The translations under genes and the position numbers were made by a program. A stretch of DNA of 6,623 bases from Alectryocaccomicrobium faecavium (GTDB taxonomy: Bacteria > Bacillota > Clostridia > Christensenellales > Aristaeellaceae), in assembly GCA_018713425.1 (NCBI GenBank), contig DVOT01000139.1:1-6623 (forward strand). The letters are read 5' to 3'. Shown piece by piece: positions 1 to 5,876 of this stretch. Position 1 is the stretch's first letter, and every line of letters starts with the position of its first letter. The notes under the pieces were generated by a model. It was not told where the DNA came from, did not search any database, and was given only the letters and a program-made list of their open reading frames with translations.

Positions 1-2207
1 TACAGCGGCGGCAAGGGCAGGGGCTCTTCCATCAGCGCGCGGCTGAGGGGATATTCCTCCAGCGCCTTGGGCAGGGCCGTGAGGGCGCCCAGCGGCGCGC
101 TCGCCAAGATGGCGGGAATGGCGCGCTGCGCCAGCGCGCGATCGAGCGCGTGCCGGGGTTCCCAGTCCACGTGCGGCAGGACGCGCGCCAGGTATTCCCA
201 CATGCCGCTCAGCGCGCGGCGGGAAAGGTAAATGCCGTGCCCGGCCAATGAGCGGCGCAGCGCCGCCAGCCGTTCGGAAATTTCCGCGGGAATTTCCCCC
301 GTGGGCGCAAAGCGCGCGCGCAACGCGCTGAGGGATACGGGCGGCAGCGCGCGGGCCGCGGGAGAAGCGCTGGAAAGCTGCGGCAGCACGCTCAGCGGCG
401 TGGGCTTCAGGCGCAGGGTAAAGGCGCAATCGAACGTGAGCTCGTCGATCGGTTCGCCCGCGTCCTGGATGGTGGCAAAGGTCACCATGGACGGCTTTGC
501 GCCGCGCGCCGCCACCGCCTCGCGCAGCATGGAGCAATCGAAGGCGTTGGCGTCGTCGAGCAGGAACAAGAAGGGGGTGAGGCTGTCGTTGCCCGCCAAA
601 AAGTCGCGGTAATCCGCGCGCTCGCTCAGGCTGCCCTTTTGCGCGCGCACGCACAGCAGCCGCTCGTTTAGGCCCAGCGCGTCGGCCAGCAGGCGCACCA
701 CATCGCCCTTGCCGCTGCCGCATGGGCCGGATACCAGGCAGAAATTGCCCGCGCACAGGACGGCCAGCAGGTTTACCGCCTCGTCGTTGTCCAAATCCAA
801 TTGCATTTGGGCAAAGCGCGTGCGCAGGGCGCTGATCAGTTCGCCCGCCGAGGGCGCTTCGGTTTGCGGTTGGGCGGATTCCGCCTGCGGCGGCTCGCCC
901 AGCGCGCGCCCGCGCGCGGCCAGGGCCTTGGTTTCATAGGCGGCAAGCGCGGCCTTCGCTTCCTCACGCGCCTGGTTCAGCGCGGCGATTTCCCGGTTTT
1001 GGCTTTCGCACAGTTCCTTTTGCGCTTCTTCCAGCAGGCGGCGGCGGTTTTGGCGCAGCGCGTCGATCTCCAGGGCGATTTTCAGGCGCGCGGCTTCCAG
1101 ATCGCTGGCGGCGGCGGGGCGTTCCGGCCGCGCGCCGCCGCATTGCGCCAGCACCATGGCGTCGAAGGAATCCAGGCGGAGCATATTCTGCACCAGGCGT
1201 TCGCGCGCGTCTTCGCGCTCCCAGGCGGTGCGCAAAAAACGCAGGGCGGTTTCGGCAGGATTGTCCACCGGCATGGCGGCCACGTTCACCGGCACCGGAT
1301 GGCCGAGCTGGTCGTAGCGGGATTTGCGCCACTGTTCATCGATGATTTCTTTCAGGCTGCGGCCGCGCGTGGGGTTCAGGCCGGTTTGCCGGGCGCTTTG
1401 GCGGACGCTCACCGAACGGGGCAGGCTGCCGTCGCGCGAAATCCAGGGCGCGCTGGCGCGCTCGGGCGCGGCAATTTCTTGCGCGGCTTCCGTGGCCAGG
1501 TTGGCCGCCTCGCCGCCTTGCGGGAAGGCCGCGCCTTCCGAATGGGCGGGCGCGGAGAGGGGGTTCGCTTCCAAGGGAAAGAATCCCGCCTCGTTTTCCG
1601 CCACGATCACGCGCGCGCTTTCGCCATCCACGAACTCAATGGCGGCCATGCGGCTTTGCGCGTCGGCCAGGGGCAGGGTGGCCGTGGTTTCCATGCGCCG
1701 GAGCGCGCGCCCCTCTTCGCCCTCTTCCAGCCGCCAAGGCCCGACGAGCGCGCCCTCGCTTTCGATGAAAGCGCAGGCGGTGCGCAAGAGATTGCCCTCC
1801 AGCGCGACGGTGGACGGCTCGCCTTCCAGCGGCAGGGAAAGCACTTCGGCCAGCTGGTTTTCCGGCAGGGCGCAGATCACATCCGAATATACAATATAAG
1901 CGTTGGTTTCCATTTTATCCGGCGCGAAGTTTTTGTTGGGCCGGATTTTGTCGTTTGCCCCCGCATGCTCGCGCAGGTCGAGCAGGCAATACCGCCCCAG
2001 TTGGCGCATGCGCGCCTTAAAGTGGCTGCTTTCGTTTTTGTCGGGAACGATGCGCACAAACCCATCTTGCGGATATTGCTGTTCCGGCTCCGCAAAGGGG
2101 TGGTACCGCCCGTCTTCGTGCAAAAACAGCGGGCGAAAGCGAAAATACGCTTTTAATGGATTGTCTTCTTCCAAATAGCCTAAGGCATAATTTCCCGGCA
2201 GCGCCAT
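1..2207 (-). CDS. Uncharacterised coiled-coil P-loop (AAA-like) ATPase, 3' end at or beyond window edge
   Basis: The minus-strand frame stays open from ATG 2207-2205 to the left edge (735 codons). The final two bases read TA, so the next codon is either a stop or Tyr. The start is fixed by an AGGAGGG six bases upstream. Visible parts: an N-terminal domain of about residues 1-210, beginning MALPGNYALGYLEEDNPLKA and containing motifs such as FRFRPLF and RIVPDKNE; an Ala/Glu-rich linker (about 215-255); a basic stretch (about 262-300); a charged heptad-like helix, probably a coiled coil (about 369-437); then a P-loop domain. Its Walker A is GPCGSGKG (494-501), with Gly in place of the usual Thr/Ser. 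Walker B is FLFLLDD (546-552), followed by a sensor-1-like strand (574-579). No signal peptide or membrane segment is seen. The order Walker A, Walker B, sensor loosely recalls McrB/MoxR-type AAA+ proteins, but the equivalent of the arginine-finger loop (FDCAF, 592-596) lacks Arg. I do not recognise a named family and assign no function. That it is a real gene is well supported by its RBS, promoter and coherent domains. Confidence 0.93.
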   Translation of the reverse strand, partial: MALPGNYALGYLEEDNPLKAYFRFRPLFLHEDGRYHPFAEPEQQYPQDGFVRIVPDKNESSHFKARMRQLGRYCLLDLREHAGANDKIRPNKNFAPDKMETNAYIVYSDVICALPENQLAEVLSLPLEGEPSTVALEGNLLRTACAFIESEGALVGPWRLEEGEEGRALRRMETTATLPLADAQSRMAAIEFVDGESARVIVAENEAGFFPLEANPLSAPAHSEGAAFPQGGEAANLATEAAQEIAAPERASAPWISRDGSLPRSVSVRQSARQTGLNPTRGRSLKEIIDEQWRKSRYDQLGHPVPVNVAAMPVDNPAETALRFLRTAWEREDARERLVQNMLRLDSFDAMVLAQCGGARPERPAAASDLEAARLKIALEIDALRQNRRRLLEEAQKELCESQNREIAALNQAREEAKAALAAYETKALAARGRALGEPPQAESAQPQTEAPSAGELISALRTRFAQMQLDLDNDEAVNLLAVLCAGNFCLVSGPCGSGKGDVVRLLADALGLNERLLCVRAQKGSLSERADYRDFLAGNDSLTPFLFLLDDANAFDCSMLREAVAARGAKPSMVTFATIQDAGEPIDELTFDCAFTLRLKPTPLSVLPQLSSASPAARALPPVSLSALRARFAPTGEIPAEISERLAALRRSLAGHGIYLSRRALSGMWEYLARVLPHVDWEPRHALDRALAQRAIPAILASAPLGALTALPKALEEYPLSRALMEEPLPLPPL

Positions 2208-2213
2208 TTACGA

Positions 2214-2220
2214 CCCTCCT
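2214..2220 (-). promoter_or_regulatory. Shine-Dalgarno of the leftward ATPase-like gene
   Basis: Read on the minus strand this is AGGAGGG, six bases before the ATG at 2207. It is a near-perfect complement of the 16S rRNA 3' end and decides the start codon, since no comparable site precedes any other in-frame start. Confidence 0.9.
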
Positions 2221-2356
2221 GACATGCGTGGTCTGTTGCCGATTTGGCCCGCAAATGCATCTTGAAGGCGGCTTTCTTTCGGCTCGTGCCTGAAAATTCC
2301 GAAAATGGTCTGCGCGCCATGCGAAATTTGCAGGATGAGCGCCGTGAAAAATTTAA

Positions 2357-2378
2357 TTTGCCTTCGCAAAGTTTTTTT
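2357..2378. other. Weak terminator-like hairpin in the leader
   Basis: TTTGC (2357-2361) and GCAAA (2366-2370) form a 5-bp stem around a CTTC loop. On the plus strand the stem is followed by G and seven T residues (2372-2378); on the minus strand it is followed by TTAAATTTTT. It lies about 34-47 bases into the predicted leftward transcript and could act as an early attenuator. The stem is short and A/T-rich at its base, so chance is a real alternative. Confidence 0.25.
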
Positions 2379-2390
2379 GTGGCCATTCGC

Positions 2391-2431
2391 TTGAATATTT
2401 TCCCACTTCCATTATACATGAAAATATTCAA
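2391..2431. repeat. Perfect 12-bp inverted repeat around the -10 box, candidate operator
   Basis: TTGAATATTTTC (2391-2402) is repeated as its exact reverse complement GAAAATATTCAA (2420-2431), with 17 bases between the arms. The dyad centre is at 2411, the first base of the leftward -10 box. The right arm lies inside the -35/-10 spacer and the left arm just past the predicted transcription start. This is a typical place for a repressor operator. Each arm contains the self-complementary core AATATT, so each could bind a dimer by itself. The regulator is unknown. A cruciform or mRNA role is less likely because transcription starts between the arms. Confidence 0.65.
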
Positions 2432-2439
2432 AACGTCAA
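2411..2439 (-). promoter_or_regulatory. SigA-type promoter of the leftward ATPase-like gene
   Basis: On the minus strand the -35 box is TTGACG (2439-2434, five of six consensus bases), the spacer is exactly 17 bases and the -10 box is TATAAT (2416-2411, perfect). Transcription should start near 2404, giving a leader of about 197 bases before the ATG at 2207. This is the strongest promoter seen in the window, and it is overlapped by the inverted repeat described separately. Confidence 0.87.
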
Positions 2440-2463
2440 TTTTAGTTGTCGATTTCGTGAAAA

Positions 2464-2478
2464 GCAATCATGGATTGC
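2464..2478. repeat. 15-bp palindrome, candidate protein-binding site
   Basis: GCAATC (2464-2469) and GATTGC (2473-2478) are perfect reverse complements around a central ATG. The site sits between the two divergent promoters, upstream of both: about 67 bases above the predicted leftward start and about 97 above the predicted rightward start. This could suit an activator or shared regulator. No known box was recognised. Confidence 0.35.
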
Positions 2479-2532
2479 GGACAAAGAATGGCGAGTATGT
2501 GCAAGAAATGCGGCGTGGCGCGAAATCTTTGC

Positions 2533-2561
2533 TTGTGCTTTGGGCGCAAATGGCGTATAGT
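2533..2561 (+). promoter_or_regulatory. Probable SigA-type promoter of addB
   Basis: TTGTGC (2533-2538, only the TTG half fits the -35 consensus) is followed by a 17-base spacer and TATAGT (2556-2561, five of six for the -10). Transcription would start near 2568, only a few bases before the leader-ORF Shine-Dalgarno and about 58 bases before addB. The -10 and spacing are good and the -35 is poor, so a moderate-strength promoter is inferred. A second weak rightward candidate (TTGAAT 2391-2396 and TATACA 2413-2418, 16-base spacer) overlaps the leftward -10. Confidence 0.5.
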
Positions 2562-2582
2562 AAGAGGCAAGTAGGAGATCCG

Positions 2583-2618
2583 ATGGGCAAAGACCCAAAG
2601 GGGAACGCGAGAGGGTGA
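2583..2618 (+). CDS. Possible 11-codon leader peptide upstream of addB
   Basis: ATG at 2583 follows a TAGGAG Shine-Dalgarno (2572-2577) with five bases between, and reads MGKDPKGNARG before TGA at 2616-2618. Its stop codon is embedded in the GAGGGTGA ribosome binding site of addB, and the addB ATG begins seven bases after the stop. Ribosomes finishing this ORF would therefore sit on the addB start region, which favours translational coupling. The peptide has no codon run suggestive of amino-acid attenuation and no recognised family. It may simply be a good SD next to a chance ATG. Confidence 0.4.
   Translation: MGKDPKGNARG
2611..2618 (+). promoter_or_regulatory. Ribosome binding site of addB
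   Basis: GAGGGTGA lies seven bases before ATG 2626 and matches the GGTGA end of the consensus AGGAGGTGA. It overlaps the TGA stop of the small leader ORF. No alternative in-frame start lies upstream, because that frame is closed by TAG at 2572-2574. Confidence 0.65.
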
Positions 2619-2625
2619 CGGGCAA

Positions 2626-5600
2626 ATGCCGGTGGAATACGTTGTGGGGCGCGCGGGCGCGATGCTTCCTGCGCTCGCGCGTTGCGCGCGCGAGGCCATT
2701 TTGCTGGATCGGGAGCTGATCATTTTGGTGCCCCGCCAGTTGACGCTGGAAACGGAGATCGCCCTTTTCGACGCGTTGGGCATCGAGGGCTCGTTTCGCT
2801 TGCAAATCTGTTCCACGGCCCGCTTTTTGGCGCGCGTTTTTGAGGAAACGGGCGCGCCGGAAGGCGAACGCATCGACGAGCAGGGCCGCGCCATGGCGCT
2901 GTACCGGGCGGCCAGCGCGTGCGCGGGCGAATTGGTGTGGTATAAGGACGCGTTTCACCGGCGCGGGTTTTCGCAGCGCGCGCTCAAGCAGATGCAGCTC
3001 TTCCGGCAGGCGGGCCTGGACAGCGCCGCGCTGCGCGGTTGCGCGGACGCAATGGAGGGCAGCCCGGCGCGGCATAAGCTGCGCGATTTGGCCCTGTTGA
3101 TGGAAGGATACGACCAGATTTTGGCGGGCCGCTACCAGGATGGCGAGGGCGAACTGCGCGAGGCCATTGCGCATCTCACAGACGCGGCGTTTTTGCGCCA
3201 GTGCGCGGTGTGCTTTTATGGGTTCGATTTGGTTCCGCCGCTGCTTGAGGAACTGATCGCCGCCGTGGCGTGCGAATGCCAGAAGATGACCGTGTTTTGC
3301 ACGCTGGATGGGGACCAGCGCGCGTGCGACGCGGACGTGTTTTTGCCCGCGCGGCGCGCGATGAAGCGGCTGGACGCGCGGATGCGCGCGAAAGGTTTGG
3401 AGCGCGGCTTTGTGCGGGCGGAGGAGGAAAACCGGCAGCACGCGGAAATCGCCCACCTGGCGCGCGAACTGTTCAGCCGTTCGCCGCGCGCGTATGCGGG
3501 CGCGCCCAAGCGGGTGCGGTTGATGGCCTGCGCCGATCCCAACGCGGAGGCCATGGCCGTGGCCAGCCTGTGCCGGGAACTGGCCCGCGCCAAGGGCTGG
3601 CGCTACCGGGAAATGTTGATTGTGAGCCCGGACGCGCAGTCGCGCCGCCTGCCGCTCATGCGCGCGTTTGCGCTGTATGGCGTGCCGCTTTCGTTTTCCG
3701 ATTCGCGCAGCGCGAGCCAGCATCCGCTGGGGCGCGCGCTCACCGGCACGCTGCGGCTGTTTGCGGGCCGGTATCGCGCGGAGGACGTGATCGACCTGGT
3801 GCGCACGGGCTATATGAACATTCCGGAGGAGGCGGCTGACCGGTTTGTGAATTTTATCATAGCGCACGGCTTGCGCGGCAACCGTTTCAAGCGGCCGGTG
3901 GGCGACGCAGCGCTGGAAAGTGTGCGGGAAGCGTTTTTTGCGCCCATAGAGGCCCTGGAGGCGGCTCTGCGCGCGGCCAAGACGCTGCGGGAGCAACTCG
4001 CGGCGCTGTTCGAGTTCCTGCAGGCCATCGACGCCTATGGCAAGTGCGAGCGGGAACAGGAGCGCCTGATCGCGCAAAACGAGCGCACGCGCGCGGGCGA
4101 GAGCGCTCAGGTGTGGAACCGCCTCCTTTCCACGCTGGATCAGCTTTGCGCCATCATGGGGGAAAAGCGGCTTTCGCTGAAGGCGCTCACCGAGCTGATC
4201 GAGCAGGCGCTGGCGGCGGTGGAACTCAAAGGCCTGCCCCAATCGGCGGACGCGGTGGCCGTGCAGCCGCTTTCACGCACGTTTACCACGCCCGTGAAGG
4301 CGCTGCTGCTCGTGGGCATGGCGGACGGCGGCGGCAGCGCGCCCAGCGGCCTTTTGACGGATGCCGAGCAGGCCAGGGTGAGCGGCCAGGCCCACGTGTG
4401 GCTGGGGCCGGACGGCGTGGAATTGGCGCGCGTGGCGCGGATGTATCTTTTGAGCGCGCTGGGCATGGCGCAAGAAGCCGTGTATTTCAGCTATTCCCTC
4501 AGCGCCATGGACGGCTCGCCGCTGCGCCCCGCCCTGGCGGTGGAGCGGTTGCGGCGCGTGTTTCCCGAGATGAAGTTGTCCAGCGAACCTTCCGAGCGCG
4601 TGCTTTCGGGCGCGGTGGACGCGGCGGTCTACCGGCTTTCGCAGGGCGGCAGCCGCGCAGCGGTGCCCGCGCTGGCGCGCTTGCCCGAAGGCAACGCGGC
4701 GCTGGCGCGGTTTACGCGCTTTCTGGGCTGGGACGCCCGCAGCGACGCGCTGGGCGAAAAGCTGGCCGCGCGCGCGTTTGGCGACCTTGCGCGGGTGAGC
4801 GCTTCGCGCCTGGAGCAATACGCGCAATGCCCGTTCCGGCATTTCGTGACCTATGGGCTCGCGCCGCAGATCGTGGAGCCGTTCGCGCTCAAGCCCGTGG
4901 ACGAGGGCAGCTTTTTTCACGAGGCCGTGCGCGCGTTTCTCTCGGCGCAGCGGCTGGAAATCCAGGATTTGCCGCCGGACGTGGCCGCCACGCGCATGGA
5001 AAGCATCGCGGATGGGCTGCTGGACGGCATGATGAACGGGCCCTTGGGCGATACGGCGGTGAGCCGGGCGGAACGCCGCCGCCTGCGCGATACCGCGCGC
5101 CGCGCCGCCTGGATGATGGCGGAACAGATGCGCGGCAGCCAGTTTGAACCCGTGGCGCTGGAAGTGCAATTTGGCGATGACGAACCGCGCCTGCTCTTGC
5201 ACCCCCAGGGCGGCGACAGCGCGCTGTACGGGCGCATCGACCGCGTGGATCAGTGGAAGGCCGGGGGATATTTGCGCGTGATCGATTACAAGCGCGGCGG
5301 CCGCGCGCTCAAAATGGAAGAAGTGTATGGCGGCCTGCAATTGCAACTGATGATCTACCTGGCCGCCGCGCTGAAGAAATACGGCGGCAAGAGCGCGGGC
5401 GCGTATTACTTTGCCGTGGCGGATCCCGTGCCGCTGAGCGACACCCGCGACCCGCAGGAAGCGGACGCGCTGCGCAAAAAGAACCTGCGGCTGGACGGCG
5501 TGTTTCCCGATGATCCGGAAATCGTGCGCGCCATGGCTACTGATCCGCAGGAGGCCATGAAGGTGCGCCTCACCAAGGACGGCGAGTTCTATAAGGGCAC

Positions 5601-5793
5601 GCAAATCGCCTCGCCGGAGCGGTTTGAGGAAATGATGCGCACGGCGCTCGACTTCTGCGAACGATACGTTTCTGAAATCCGCGCGGGCCGCACGGATATC
5701 GCGCCCATCCGGCGCGGCAAGCGGCGCGCCTGCGATTTTTGCGATTATAAGGCCATCTGCGCGCAGGATGGCTCCACAGACCGGCCGGTGTAA
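2626..5793 (+). CDS. addB: ATP-dependent helicase/nuclease subunit B, AddB (degenerate Walker A)
   Basis: AddB is the partner of AddA in the AddAB complex, the Bacillota counterpart of RecBCD. The complex resects double-strand breaks until it meets a Chi sequence and then feeds RecA-dependent recombination. This 1055-residue protein is slightly shorter than the roughly 1160 residues of Bacillus AddB. The N-terminal helicase-like region keeps the family pattern (IILVPRQLTLETE, about 33-45), but the expected P-loop reads GRAGAMLP (8-15) instead of GRAGSGKS/T, so the Lys and Ser/Thr are gone. A second helicase-like block lies at about 295-395. The C-terminal nuclease is complete: His765 (FFHEAV), Asp872 (GRIDRVD), Asp887 and Lys889 (VIDYKRG), and Gln907/Tyr911 (QLMIY). 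Four cysteines, C735 (YAQCPFRHF) and C1036, C1039, C1045 (CxxCx5C), match the AddB 4Fe-4S cluster. The protein should therefore nick the 5'-ended strand and contribute to Chi binding, but not bind ATP itself. addA is not adjacent in this window; downstream is sigG after 83 bases. Confidence 0.96.
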   Translation: MPVEYVVGRAGAMLPALARCAREAILLDRELIILVPRQLTLETEIALFDALGIEGSFRLQICSTARFLARVFEETGAPEGERIDEQGRAMALYRAASACAGELVWYKDAFHRRGFSQRALKQMQLFRQAGLDSAALRGCADAMEGSPARHKLRDLALLMEGYDQILAGRYQDGEGELREAIAHLTDAAFLRQCAVCFYGFDLVPPLLEELIAAVACECQKMTVFCTLDGDQRACDADVFLPARRAMKRLDARMRAKGLERGFVRAEEENRQHAEIAHLARELFSRSPRAYAGAPKRVRLMACADPNAEAMAVASLCRELARAKGWRYREMLIVSPDAQSRRLPLMRAFALYGVPLSFSDSRSASQHPLGRALTGTLRLFAGRYRAEDVIDLVRTGYMNIPEEAADRFVNFIIAHGLRGNRFKRPVGDAALESVREAFFAPIEALEAALRAAKTLREQLAALFEFLQAIDAYGKCEREQERLIAQNERTRAGESAQVWNRLLSTLDQLCAIMGEKRLSLKALTELIEQALAAVELKGLPQSADAVAVQPLSRTFTTPVKALLLVGMADGGGSAPSGLLTDAEQARVSGQAHVWLGPDGVELARVARMYLLSALGMAQEAVYFSYSLSAMDGSPLRPALAVERLRRVFPEMKLSSEPSERVLSGAVDAAVYRLSQGGSRAAVPALARLPEGNAALARFTRFLGWDARSDALGEKLAARAFGDLARVSASRLEQYAQCPFRHFVTYGLAPQIVEPFALKPVDEGSFFHEAVRAFLSAQRLEIQDLPPDVAATRMESIADGLLDGMMNGPLGDTAVSRAERRRLRDTARRAAWMMAEQMRGSQFEPVALEVQFGDDEPRLLLHPQGGDSALYGRIDRVDQWKAGGYLRVIDYKRGGRALKMEEVYGGLQLQLMIYLAAALKKYGGKSAGAYYFAVADPVPLSDTRDPQEADALRKKNLRLDGVFPDDPEIVRAMATDPQEAMKVRLTKDGEFYKGTQIASPERFEEMMRTALDFCERYVSEIRAGRTDIAPIRRGKRRACDFCDYKAICAQDGSTDRPV

Positions 5794-5798
5794 CATTT

Positions 5799-5817
5799 CC
5801 GCCGGGTTTTCTGGCGG
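5799..5817. other. GC-rich hairpin after addB, no U-tract
   Basis: CCGCC (5799-5803) pairs with GGCGG (5813-5817), extended by a G-T and a G-C pair to a seven-step stem with a GTTTT loop. The stem begins six bases after the addB stop. The downstream bases are CTGAACCC rather than a T run, so it does not qualify as an intrinsic terminator on either strand. It might slow polymerase or protect the addB mRNA end. GGCGG can alternatively pair with CCGCC at 5834-5838, and GGGTT (5804-5808) with AACCC (5821-5825). Confidence 0.4.
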
Positions 5818-5826
5818 CTGAACCCT

Positions 5827-5856
5827 GCATACTCCGCCGTCGCCAAGGCAATACTC
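5827..5856 (+). promoter_or_regulatory. Forespore (SigF/SigG-type) promoter of sigG
   Basis: GCATA (5827-5831) fits the -35 element of both forespore sigma factors. After 15 bases comes GGCAATACTC (5847-5856), which fits the SigF -10 pattern GGnrAnAnTw except for its last base. Counting 18 bases from the same -35 gives AATACTC (5850-5856), five of seven against the SigG -10 CATACTA. Both spacings are the known ones, so one site may serve SigF first and then SigG autoregulation, as established for sigG in Bacillus. Transcription would start near 5862-5864. An alternative -10, CATACTC (5828-5834), matches SigG at six of seven but lacks a -35. Confidence 0.65.
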
Positions 5857-5876
5857 ATCTCGTTGGAGGTGAGTAT
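5851..5876 (+). promoter_or_regulatory. Hairpin sequestering the sigG ribosome binding site
   Basis: ATACTCATCTC (5851-5861) pairs with GAGGTGAGTAT (5866-5876) over 11 steps (one U-G), closing a GTTG loop. The whole Shine-Dalgarno GGAGGTGA (5865-5872) lies in the right arm and loop edge, and the AUG (5877) follows the stem directly. In an RNA containing both arms the ribosome binding site would be hidden. The left arm overlaps the forespore -10 box, so transcripts started there would lack it. The stem is seen directly; the regulatory role is inferred. Confidence 0.75.

Larger units (their letters stand above)
2208..2625. other. Divergent intergenic regulatory region
   Basis: This 418-base stretch separates two genes pointing away from each other and is visibly richer in A+T than the flanking coding sequence, especially around 2340-2460. 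From left to right it holds the Shine-Dalgarno and a long (about 197-base) leader of the leftward gene, a weak terminator-like hairpin, a strong leftward promoter inside a perfect inverted repeat, a 15-bp palindrome, a weaker rightward promoter, and a possible 11-codon leader ORF before addB. No tRNA, riboswitch class or mobile-element end was recognised. Longer open frames here have no RBS or recognisable protein character. Confidence 0.8.

Noticed and set aside
801..2156. 451-codon open frame on the plus strand
   Set aside because: It runs antisense to the ATPase-like gene, lacks a Shine-Dalgarno, and its translation is Arg/Gly/Ala/His-rich low-complexity sequence typical of an antisense shadow in GC-rich coding DNA.
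2400..2412. MraZ-type GTGGGA box near the leftward start
   Set aside because: Only one AGTGGGA copy is present; the known MraZ site needs several regularly spaced copies, and no division cluster gene is nearby.
2180..2467. 95-codon minus-strand frame overlapping the start of the ATPase-like gene
   Set aside because: Its start lies upstream of the predicted transcription start. The internal ATG near 2386 has no RBS, and the frame overlaps a better-supported gene out of phase.
2244..2618. 124-codon plus-strand frame through the intergenic region
   Set aside because: It has no Shine-Dalgarno at its ATG, crosses both promoters and the inverted repeat, and has mixed composition. Only its last 11 codons, with their own RBS, are kept as a possible leader ORF.
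2428..4242. 604-codon minus-strand open frame across the start of addB
   Set aside because: It is antisense to well-supported addB and covers the addB promoter. The product is an Arg/His/Ala/Gln-rich shadow with no domain sense and no RBS.
5799..5817. Intrinsic terminator after addB
   Set aside because: The stem is adequate but no T-tract follows it on either strand, so it was recorded only as a hairpin.
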